From Burkholderiales bacterium (lineage in GTDB: Bacteria > Pseudomonadota > Gammaproteobacteria > Burkholderiales > Burkholderiaceae_F): a stretch of DNA of 7,889 nucleotides. The first letter of the stretch is position 1, and each line of letters begins with the position of its first letter. Below the pieces are notes generated by a model that saw nothing but the letters and a program-made list of their open reading frames with translations, was not told the origin of the DNA and made no database searches. The position numbers and the translations under genes are program-made. Shown piece after piece: positions 1-4,864 of this stretch. The stretch covers positions 1 to 7,889 of the forward strand of contig JAJTHJ010000184.1 in NCBI GenBank assembly GCA_021298875.1. Reading direction: 5' to 3'.

Positions 1-498
1 GCGCGCACCAACTCGACGCTGTTCCAAGCATGGCTTGCGCATGTGCGCACCGCCCTCGAAGACGTGGTCGACATCGATACGGTCGAACGCCCGGAGGACA
101 AGCACCGATACCTCGTCGTGAAGTACCGCAATGGCGCGGAGGTGCCGTCCTGGCTGCTCTCCGATGGCACCCTGCGCCTGCTTGCCTTGACCCTGCCGGC
201 CTATCTGCGCGATATGGACGGCGTTTACTTGATCGAAGAGCCGGAGAACGGCATCCACCCGCGCGCGATCGAAACGGTCATTCAGTCGCTGTCTTCCCTT
301 TACTCCGGCCAAGTGCTTCTCGCCACGCATAGTCCCATCGCGTTGAATATTGTCGATCCGGCACACATCCTCTGCTTTGCCAAGAACAAGGACGGTGCCA
401 CGGACATCGTCGCCGGAGACCGGCACCCAGCCTTGCGCGAGTGGAAGCGCGGCGCACCCGATCTGGGCACCCTGTTCGCGGCCGGTGTGTTGAGTTGA
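1..498 (+). CDS. ABC/AAA-type ATPase, C-terminal part (5' end outside window)
   Basis: The reading frame is open from base 1, so the gene begins left of the window; 165 C-terminal residues are visible. They carry the second half of an SMC/ABC-like (AAA_21 type) nucleotide-binding domain: a signature-like LSDGTLRLLAL (about nt 157-189), a Walker B strand VYLIEEPENGIHP with the catalytic Glu pair (nt 223-261), and the H-loop LATHSP (nt 319-336). The Walker A half must lie upstream. EEPENGIHP followed by ATHSP is typical of OLD-like and RecF-like ATPases found in phage-defence modules. The stop is 5 bp before the next gene, indicating one transcription unit. Codon choice looks less GC-extreme than in the genes from 1116 onward, in keeping with an acquired island. 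The family assignment is firm. The exact system is not: a MAD3-like ATPase of the methylation-associated defence system is one possibility, inferred from the partner gene. Confidence 0.85.
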   Translation, partial: ARTNSTLFQAWLAHVRTALEDVVDIDTVERPEDKHRYLVVKYRNGAEVPSWLLSDGTLRLLALTLPAYLRDMDGVYLIEEPENGIHPRAIETVIQSLSSLYSGQVLLATHSPIALNIVDPAHILCFAKNKDGATDIVAGDRHPALREWKRGAPDLGTLFAAGVLS

Positions 499-503
499 CG
501 GCA

Positions 504-1112
504 ATGCGAGATTTGTTCGTCCTCGCCGCCGACAACAACATCAAGTTTCTGGTTGCCGCGGCGTTGTGCCGCTGCGCAGCGCTCCGAATCCGGCCGATCG
601 ACTTCGAGATCGGCACTCACCCACAGCGCGATCCCGGCATGCGCACCAATGGCGTCGACCTCGTGCGCCCGCAGCGGCGACGTTTCGCCCATGCGCTATT
701 GATATTCGACAAGGAAGGCTGCGGCGATGACGCGGCCAGCACCGAGGCACTCGAGTCGGCGCTCGACCGTCAGCTCGCCGATGTGTGGGGCACGCAGGCC
801 AAGGCCATCGCGATCGAGCCCGAGTCCGACATCTGGATTTGGGGTGCCGATACGGCCATCGCGCAGGCCTTGGGATGGGAGGAGCCGGTGGCGATTCGAG
901 CCTGGCTTGCGACCGCAGGATTCGCGTTCGCTCCCAACGGCAAGCCGCATCGACCGAAGGAAGCAGCCGAAGCGCTCGTCAGGCAGATCGGTCTTCCGCG
1001 ATCGTCGGCCACCTACGGCAGGATTGCCGAGCGCATCAGTCTGAGGCGCTGTACCGACCCGTCGTTCGGACGCTTGGTGGCGGCTCTCAGACGGTGGTTC
1101 GCGGCTCCCTGA
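504..1112 (+). CDS. Partner protein of the ATPase, MAD4-like / possible Toprim-like effector
   Basis: 202 residues from the ATG at 504, 5 bp after the ATPase stop. An in-frame ATG at 441 would overlap the ATPase by 58 bp and add 21 residues of low-complexity, Arg-rich sequence, so 504 is preferred; the conserved part starts with MRDLFVLAADNN. Visible features: a first strand ending in Asp10, a second hydrophobic strand ALLIFDKEGCG with Asp69 and Glu71, then IAIEPESDIWIWG (Glu105, Glu107, Trp111, Trp113), and a Lys/Arg-rich C-terminal half with KPHRPKEA and LPRSSATY. The spaced acidic residues at strand ends suggest a Toprim- or nuclease-like fold, as in DUF4276/OLD partners, but I cannot prove catalytic geometry. 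From memory the overall pattern matches small proteins that follow AAA ATPases and are named MAD4 in the methylation-associated defence system; that naming is tentative. A role in phage defence is inferred from pairing with the ATPase. Confidence 0.7.
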   Translation: MRDLFVLAADNNIKFLVAAALCRCAALRIRPIDFEIGTHPQRDPGMRTNGVDLVRPQRRRFAHALLIFDKEGCGDDAASTEALESALDRQLADVWGTQAKAIAIEPESDIWIWGADTAIAQALGWEEPVAIRAWLATAGFAFAPNGKPHRPKEAAEALVRQIGLPRSSATYGRIAERISLRRCTDPSFGRLVAALRRWFAAP

Positions 1113-1115
1113 GCG

Positions 1116-1649
1116 ATGGGCCAGGGCGCAGCCTCCGGGTCAAGCAAAGTCCGACCGCGGCCACCCGCGGCGCGCTTGGTGGCGGAGCTGCGCCCCGGCG
1201 CCCTGTCCGCCAGCGCCGCGCTGCAAACCGCGTACTACGCGCGCGAGCACAGCTTTGACCTGCACTTCGAGGCCGGGCGGCTGGCGGACATGGCGGAGTT
1301 TCTGGCCCGCTACGACCCGCAGCGCGACGGCGTGTGGCTCATCGTGCAGGGCGACGCGGTGCTGGGCACGCTGGTGATCGACGCCGGCGGCGGCACACCG
1401 GGCTGGGCGCAGTTGCGCTGGTTCATCCTGGCCGATGCGCTGCGTGGCCAGGGCTGGGGGCGGCGGCTGATGCAGGAGGCGATGGCGTTTTGCCGGCCGC
1501 GGTTTGCGGGCGTGTACCTGACGACCTTTGCCGGGCTGGATCCCGCGCGGCATCTCTACGAGGCCTTCGGCTTTCGGCTGACGCAGGAGCAGCGCGGCAC
1601 GACCTGGGGGCCGGAGTTGGTCGAGCAGCGGTTCGAGTGGAGGCGGTGA
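1116..1649 (+). CDS. GNAT family N-acetyltransferase (MarR-GNAT type, acetyltransferase domain only)
   Basis: 177 residues. The acetyl-CoA-binding motif A is RGQGWGRRLM (residues 110-119, R/Q-x-x-G-x-G/A), preceded by the strand AQLRWFILADAL and followed by VYLTTFAGLDPARHLYEAFGF (residues 133-153), the C-terminal signature of this subgroup. The blocks LRPGAL, YYAREHSFDLHFE, RYDPQRDGVWL and WGPELVEQRFEW match the acetyltransferase half of proteins in which a MarR-like DNA-binding domain precedes GNAT. Here the MarR part is absent: only about 24 Pro/Arg/Ser-rich residues precede LRPGAL, so this is either a naturally stand-alone version or the remnant of a fusion. The substrate is unknown. The ATG is 3 bp after the upstream stop without a clear Shine-Dalgarno sequence, so it may be translationally coupled to the defence pair by position, although its codon use is closer to the right-hand genes. 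A later start around residue 20 cannot be excluded. Confidence 0.85.
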   Translation: MGQGAASGSSKVRPRPPAARLVAELRPGALSASAALQTAYYAREHSFDLHFEAGRLADMAEFLARYDPQRDGVWLIVQGDAVLGTLVIDAGGGTPGWAQLRWFILADALRGQGWGRRLMQEAMAFCRPRFAGVYLTTFAGLDPARHLYEAFGFRLTQEQRGTTWGPELVEQRFEWRR

Positions 1650-1738
1650 GGATCGTGCTTGCCGCGTGGTACTTCGTCGGTAGCGGTCTTCCCTCACCCC
1701 AACCCCTACCCATGAACCTCACCACGTTGGGGCATCCA

Positions 1739-1776
1739 CGCCCCCACCCCAACCCTCCCCCGCAGGCGGGGGAGGG
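1739..1776 (+). repeat. 38-bp hairpin repeat, copy 1
   Basis: A CGCCCCCACCCCAA arm is followed by a perfect 9-bp stem, CCCTCCCCC (1753-1761) with GGGGGAGGG (1768-1776), around the loop GCAGGC. It matches the repeat at 4804-4841 at 37 of 38 positions (only C1750 versus T4815 differs) and, as its reverse complement, the one at 4415-4452. There is no T-run after the stem, so it is not a standard intrinsic terminator. Confidence 0.9.
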
Positions 1777-1783
1777 AGTTACC

Positions 1784-1808
1784 CCCTCCCCTGCGAAGCG
1801 GGGGGCGG
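1784..1808. repeat. Imperfect GC-rich hairpin
   Basis: The C-rich arm 1784-1794 pairs with the G-rich arm 1798-1808 around a GAA loop, with two G-T wobbles and one mismatch. It follows copy 1 of the 38-bp repeat directly and may be a diverged second unit of the same repeat type. Confidence 0.55.
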
Positions 1809-1819
1809 AAGCGGGGTTT

Positions 1820-1867
1820 CGCGAAGCGCAGCTTCGCGCCGCTGGAGCGGCGAGGCCTTGCAAGGCC
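1820..1867. repeat. Run of three short palindromes
   Basis: Three adjacent dyads are visible: GCGAAGC/GCTTCGC (1821-1827 with 1831-1837, extended by C1820-G1838), GCCGC/GCGGC (1838-1842 with 1847-1851), and the perfect 14-bp palindrome GGCCTTGCAAGGCC (1854-1867). Together they could form a multi-hairpin RNA. Function is not evident. Confidence 0.6.
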
Positions 1868-1936
1868 GAGACTGGACGGGCTGGGGTGGGGGCCTGGTTC
1901 ATGGGCCGAAGTCAGGATGAAACGGCATCCATCGGT

Positions 1937-1953
1937 CTCTCCCGGAGGGAGAG
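1937..1953. repeat. Hairpin just upstream of lysE, probably half of a split repeat
   Basis: CTCTCCC (1937-1943) and GGGAGAG (1947-1953) form a 7-bp stem with a GGA loop, 18 bp before the lysE start codon. The right arm continues as GGG (1954-1956), which has no partner next to the left arm. The missing partner CCC is found within ACCCCT at 1702-1707 (see findings). The G-rich arm may act as a distant, poor ribosome-binding site for lysE. Confidence 0.6.
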
Positions 1954-1971
1954 GGGCTTCGGACTGGTGTC

Positions 1972-2622
1972 ATGAGTGTCTTCGGCCTGCAACCCGCACA
2001 ACTGGCCGCCTTCGCCTTCGCGGTGGCGCTGCTGGCGCTGACACCGGGGCCGGTGTGGGTGTATCTGATCTCGCGCACGCTGGCGCAGGGGCGGCGGGCA
2101 GGGTACTTCTCGCTGATCGGGGTGATGGCCGGGGTGCTGGTGCACCTGTTTCTCGCCGCCGTCGGCCTGTCGGCGCTGCTGCTGGCGGTGCCGGCGGCGT
2201 TCGACGCGATCAAGTTCGCCGGCGCGGCCTACTTGTTGTGGCTCGCCGTCTCCACCGTGCGCGGCGCGGGCGGGCTGTCGTTCACGCCGCAACCGCTGGC
2301 CGCGGTGCCGGACCGCGTGTTATTCCGCCAGGGGATGACGGCGTCGCTGCTCAACCCCAAGGTGGCGATTTTCTATCTGGCGCTGTTCCCGCAGTTCGTA
2401 GCACCCGCGCGCGGCAGCGTGCTGGCGCAGAGTCTCGTGCTCGGCACGATTCATGTTTCCGTGAGCACGCTGATCGACGGTGCACTGGTCACCGTGGCGG
2501 GCTGGCTGGCGGTCTGGTTTGCGCGTTACCCCGCGTGGCTGCGGGTGCAGCGGTGGTTCCTCGGGATCGCCTTCGGCATACTCGCTGTGTGGCTGGCGTT
2601 GGCCAGCGCGCCCTCGCCTTGA
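1972..2622 (+). CDS. LysE/RhtB family amino-acid exporter
   Basis: 216 residues, the usual length for the family, and very hydrophobic, with about five to six predicted membrane helices. The N-terminal signature is present: LALTPGPVWVYLISRTLAQG (residues 21-40, TPGP at 24-27) followed by the Gly-rich helix GYFSLIGVMAGVLVHLF (44-60). The second family block is FRQGMTASLLNPKVAIFYLALFPQF (118-142), with the NPK motif at 128-130. Proteins of this family sit in the inner membrane and export amino acids such as lysine, threonine or homoserine, probably in exchange for protons; the actual substrate cannot be read from sequence. The ATG at 1972 places the conserved N-terminus correctly, but no good Shine-Dalgarno sequence lies at normal spacing; GAGGGG at 1951-1956 is 15 bp away. 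aceK begins 5 bp after the stop, suggesting co-transcription. No LysG/ArgP-type regulator is seen nearby. Confidence 0.92.
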   Translation: MSVFGLQPAQLAAFAFAVALLALTPGPVWVYLISRTLAQGRRAGYFSLIGVMAGVLVHLFLAAVGLSALLLAVPAAFDAIKFAGAAYLLWLAVSTVRGAGGLSFTPQPLAAVPDRVLFRQGMTASLLNPKVAIFYLALFPQFVAPARGSVLAQSLVLGTIHVSVSTLIDGALVTVAGWLAVWFARYPAWLRVQRWFLGIAFGILAVWLALASAPSP

Positions 2623-2627
2623 ACCTC

Positions 2628-4442
2628 ATGTCCGCCGACCGCCCCGCCGCCATCGCCCGCGCCATTGTCGAAGGCTTCGACCGTCACTATCGTCTCTTCC
2701 GCTACGTGGCGCAGCAGGCCAAGGGCCGGTTCGAGAACGGCGACTGGCAGGGCATGCGCGAGTTCGCGCGCGAGCGGATCGACTTTTACGACACCCGCGT
2801 GCGCGAGGCGGTGGCGCGCATCGAGGGCGAGTTCGCACTCGCCGCGATGGGGGCGGACGCCCGCGAGGCGCTGTGGCCCGAGGTGAAGGCCGCTTACGTC
2901 TCGCTGCTGGCCGAGCACCGCCAGCCGGAGTGCGCGGAGACGTTCTTCAACTCGGTTTCGACCAAGCTGCTGCATCGCGAGTACTTCAACAACGCCTTCA
3001 TTTTCGTGCGGCCGGGCGTGGCGACCGAGTACATGGATTCCGAGCCGCCGTCCTACCGTTGCTACTACCCGACCACCGAAGGCCTGCGCGCCACGCTGCG
3101 GCGCATCCTGCTGGACTTTGGTCTGGCCTGCGGCTGGGAGGACTTCGAGCGCGACTGCCGCCGGCTGCTGCGCGCGGTGCTGGAGGCGCATCGCGCCGGC
3201 GAGGCGTTTCACCGCCCCTGGCATGCCGAGTCCGACTGCCAAGTGCAGGTGTTGTCCACGCTCTTCTTCCGCAACAAGGCGGCCTACGTGGTGGCGCGGC
3301 TGATCAACGGCACGCGCTTGACTCCCATCGCGGTGCCGATCCAGCGCAACGCGCGCGGGCGGCTGTATCTGGACACGGCGCTGTTCACCACCGATCTGCT
3401 GGCGACCCTCTTCTCGTTCACGCGCGCGTACTTTTTGGTGGACATGGAGGCCCCCAGCGCCTACATCGACTTCCTGCGCGCGCTGCTGCCGCACAAGCCG
3501 GCCTCGGAGCTGTACACGATGGTCGGGCTGCAAAAGCAGGGCAAGACGCTTTTTTACCGCGACTTCCTGCATCACCTGCGCCATTCGCACGACCAGTTCG
3601 CGATCGCGCCCGGCATCAAGGGGCTGGTGATGACGGTGTTCACGCTGCCGTCGTACCCGTACGTGTTCAAGGTCATCAAGGACGTGATCCCGCACCCCAA
3701 GGAGACCGACCGCGAGCAAATCATGGCCAAGTACCAACTGGTCAAGATGCACGACCGCGTCGGCCGGATGGCCGACACCTGGGAGTACTCGCAAGTGGCA
3801 CTGCCGCGGGCGCGCTGCGCGCCGGAACTGCTGCGCGAGCTGCGCGACCTGTGCCCGAGCCAGCTGGAGATTACCGACGACACGGTGGTGATCGACCACG
3901 TGTACATCGAGCGGCGGATGACGCCGCTGAACATCTATCTCACGCACGCCACCGACGCCGAGCTGGAGCATGCGGTGCGCGAGTACGGGCAGGCGATCAA
4001 GGATCTCGCCGCGGCCAACATCTTCCCCGGCGACATGCTGTACAAGAACTTCGGTGTCACGCGCCTGAACCGCGTGGTCTTCTACGACTACGACGAGATC
4101 GAGTACATGACCGACTGCAACTTCCGCTACATGCCGCAGCCGGGCAGCGCCGACGAGGACTGGGACAGCGAGATGACGTCGTTTGTGGACAAGCGCGACA
4201 TGTTTCCCGAGCAGTGGCGGCCGTTTTTGACCGGCGACCCGCGCATCCGCGCCGCGCTGCTGAAGCACCACGCCGATCTCTTCGACCCCGACTTCTGGCG
4301 CAGCCGCAAGGAGCGCATTCAGCGCGGGATACTGGAAGACGTGTACCCGTATCCGCCGGAGCGGCGGTTCACGATCCGGTATGCCGAAAATGAGGGCGCT
4401 TCGCGCCGTAAATTCCCTCCCCCGTTTACGGGGGAGGGCTAG
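2628..4442 (+). CDS. aceK: Isocitrate dehydrogenase kinase/phosphatase
   Basis: 604 residues (E. coli AceK is about 578). The bifunctional cytoplasmic enzyme phosphorylates and dephosphorylates isocitrate dehydrogenase, diverting isocitrate into the glyoxylate shunt during growth on acetate or fatty acids (EC 2.7.11.5). The N-terminal half (about 1-315) is the regulatory domain and the C-terminal half the kinase fold. Key residues align with the remembered E. coli numbering at a constant offset of +12: the ATP loop APGIKGL at 327-333 (E. coli 315-321), Lys348 (336), Asp383 in DRVGRMADT (371, needed for phosphatase activity), Asp469 (457, kinase catalytic base) and Asp487 in FYDYDEI (475). It should therefore be active. 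The frame is open upstream through lysE, but ATG 2628, 5 bp after the lysE stop, gives the expected N-terminus; there is no clear Shine-Dalgarno sequence. The last about 18 residues and the TAG stop derive from the repeat at 4395-4452 and are probably not native. No icd, aceA or aceB lies in the window. Confidence 0.97.
   Translation: MSADRPAAIARAIVEGFDRHYRLFRYVAQQAKGRFENGDWQGMREFARERIDFYDTRVREAVARIEGEFALAAMGADAREALWPEVKAAYVSLLAEHRQPECAETFFNSVSTKLLHREYFNNAFIFVRPGVATEYMDSEPPSYRCYYPTTEGLRATLRRILLDFGLACGWEDFERDCRRLLRAVLEAHRAGEAFHRPWHAESDCQVQVLSTLFFRNKAAYVVARLINGTRLTPIAVPIQRNARGRLYLDTALFTTDLLATLFSFTRAYFLVDMEAPSAYIDFLRALLPHKPASELYTMVGLQKQGKTLFYRDFLHHLRHSHDQFAIAPGIKGLVMTVFTLPSYPYVFKVIKDVIPHPKETDREQIMAKYQLVKMHDRVGRMADTWEYSQVALPRARCAPELLRELRDLCPSQLEITDDTVVIDHVYIERRMTPLNIYLTHATDAELEHAVREYGQAIKDLAAANIFPGDMLYKNFGVTRLNRVVFYDYDEIEYMTDCNFRYMPQPGSADEDWDSEMTSFVDKRDMFPEQWRPFLTGDPRIRAALLKHHADLFDPDFWRSRKERIQRGILEDVYPYPPERRFTIRYAENEGASRRKFPPPFTGEG
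4395..4407. repeat. Short hairpin within the 3' end of aceK
   Basis: GGCGC and GCGCC pair around a TTC loop. The hairpin precedes the 38-bp repeat directly and resembles the GCTTCGCGCC motif in the cluster at 1831-1840, suggesting that repeat-derived sequence starts about here inside the aceK frame. Confidence 0.5.
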
Positions 4443-4452
4443 GGTGGGGGCG
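4415..4452 (-). repeat. 38-bp hairpin repeat, copy 2 (inverted), overlapping the aceK stop
   Basis: The stem CCCTCCCCC (4415-4423) / GGGGGAGGG (4430-4438) encloses the self-complementary loop GTTTAC and is followed by CTAGGGTGGGGGCG. The reverse complement matches copy 3 at 34 of 38 positions; three of the four differences are in the loop. The aceK TAG (4440-4442) lies in the arm. Without a T-run it is a weak intrinsic terminator at best. Confidence 0.9.
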
Positions 4453-4466
4453 GTGCGCTGACACCC

Positions 4467-4817
4467 ATGCGTGGAGGGCAGAAGCGTCCGCAAGCGCGCC
4501 GCCTACGAAGTGCAATGACGGACGCGGAGCAGAAGCTCTGGCACGCATTGCGACACAAACAACTGCACGGCCATCGCTTCCGCCGCCAACATCCCGTCGG
4601 CCCGTATATCGCCGACTTCGCCTGCATCGAGGCGAGGCTCATCATCGAAGTCGATGGCGGACAGCACAACGACCCGGACATCGACACGCAGCGCGATGAG
4701 TTCTTGACTTCGCACGGCTGGTGCGTGCTGCGTTTCTGGAACAATCAAGTCCTCGTAGAGTTGGACGGAGTGCTTGAGGTCATTACCGACGCGCTGCGCC
4801 CAGCGCCCCCACCCTAA
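4467..4817 (+). CDS. DUF559 family endonuclease-domain protein (PD-(D/E)XK, Vsr-like)
   Basis: 116 residues, typical for the family. The order of motifs is canonical: ARRLRSAMTDAEQKLWHALR (10-29, conserved Glu21), FRRQHPVGPYIADFAC (38-53, Asp50), LIIEVDGGQH (58-67, Glu61-x-Asp63 and Gln66-His67), Arg76, and VLRFWNNQVL (87-96). Asp50 with Glu61-x-Asp63 forms a PD-(D/E)XK-type metal site related to very-short-patch repair endonucleases, so nuclease activity is likely; its substrate is unknown. The family is widespread but poorly characterised. The start at ATG 4467 keeps the conserved N-terminal helix, whereas ATG 4515 would begin at MTDAEQ and lose it. No good Shine-Dalgarno sequence is seen. 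The TAA stop (4815-4817) lies inside the right-hand repeat, which also encodes the final RPAPPP, so gene and repeat are physically fused. Confidence 0.9.
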   Translation: MRGGQKRPQARRLRSAMTDAEQKLWHALRHKQLHGHRFRRQHPVGPYIADFACIEARLIIEVDGGQHNDPDIDTQRDEFLTSHGWCVLRFWNNQVLVELDGVLEVITDALRPAPPP

Positions 4818-4841
4818 CCCTCCCCCGCAGGCGGGGGAGGG
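4804..4841 (+). repeat. 38-bp hairpin repeat, copy 3, overlapping the DUF559 stop
   Basis: The arm CGCCCCCACCCTAA (containing the DUF559 stop) is followed by the stem CCCTCCCCC (4818-4826) / GGGGGAGGG (4833-4841) around GCAGGC. It is 37/38 identical to copy 1 at 1739-1776, about 3 kb away. It ends 9 bp before the thiolase ribosome-binding site. Confidence 0.9.
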
Positions 4842-4850
4842 AAACTAGAG

Positions 4851-4856
4851 AAGGAG
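4851..4856 (+). promoter_or_regulatory. Strong ribosome-binding site of the thiolase
   Basis: AAGGAG lies 8 bp before ATG 4865 and is the best Shine-Dalgarno match in the window. It fixes the start of the thiolase and fits a first gene of an operon that is independently and strongly translated. Confidence 0.85.
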
Positions 4857-4864
4857 CACCCACC

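Larger units (their letters stand above)
1650..1971. repeat. Gene-free repeat cluster (REP/BIME-like) between the GNAT gene and lysE
   Basis: This 322-bp stretch has no convincing coding frame. It consists of C-runs followed by matching G-runs that fold into successive hairpins (entered separately), plus a 10-bp inverted repeat CCCATGAACC (1709-1718) / GGTTCATGGG (1896-1905) enclosing most of the cluster. GC-rich, non-coding, palindrome-dense spacers of this type are common between genes of high-GC proteobacteria. Possible roles are transcription attenuation or termination after the GNAT gene, mRNA stabilisation, or simply residence of mobile repeats. No clear sigma-70 promoter for lysE was seen, though one may be hidden here. 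Confidence 0.75.
4415..4841 (+). mobile_element. Candidate minimal mobile unit: DUF559 gene between inverted hairpin repeats
   Basis: Two 38-bp repeats (4415-4452 and 4804-4841) lie in inverted orientation with 34 of 38 positions matching. Each has its perfect hairpin on the outside and the GGGTGGGGGCG / CGCCCCCACCC arm facing inward. The 351 bp between them is almost entirely the DUF559 reading frame. The flanking pentamers AAATT (4410-4414) and AAACT (4842-4846) match at four of five bases, too weak to claim a target-site duplication. The structure is seen directly; mobility is inference. The alternative is a static gene that happens to be flanked by two copies of an abundant REP-like repeat. 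Confidence 0.5.

Noticed and set aside
441..503. Earlier start (ATG 441) for the ATPase partner gene
   Set aside because: It would overlap the ATPase by 58 bp and adds an unconserved Arg-rich leader; ATG 504 directly precedes the first beta strand.
1917..2627. 5' extension of the aceK frame giving an 841-residue protein
   Set aside because: It runs over the whole lysE gene in another frame with Gly/Arg-rich nonsense sequence; AceK similarity begins at the ATG at 2628.
2480..4393. 637-codon plus-strand frame overlapping lysE and aceK
   Set aside because: Low-complexity Arg/Ala-rich shadow in another frame of aceK, without family motifs.
4415..4452. Intrinsic (Rho-independent) terminator after aceK, and likewise at 1753-1776 and 4818-4841
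   Set aside because: The stems are strong, but none is followed by a T-tract on either strand; they may slow or attenuate transcription, but a terminator call is not supported.
2526..4493. Very long open frame on the minus strand (655 codons) opposite aceK
   Set aside because: It is the mirror of a GC-rich, strongly codon-biased real gene; its translation is Arg/His/Val-rich with no recognisable domain, while the plus strand encodes AceK with every checked active-site residue.
4704..4732. TTGACT at 4704-4709 as the -35 of a promoter for the thiolase operon
   Set aside because: The sequence 16-18 bp downstream (GCTGCG region) has no resemblance to a -10 box, and the hexamer lies in conserved DUF559 coding sequence.
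4439..4744. Minus-strand frames opposite the DUF559 gene
   Set aside because: No family similarity; the plus-strand product carries the complete DUF559 motif set.
1739..4841. The repeated hairpin sequence as a CRISPR array
   Set aside because: Only three copies, kilobases apart and in mixed orientation, with no regular spacers and no cas genes.
4410..4846. AAATT / AAACT as a 5-bp target-site duplication of the DUF559 unit
   Set aside because: One mismatch in five A/T-rich bases is easily chance, and the exact element ends are unknown.
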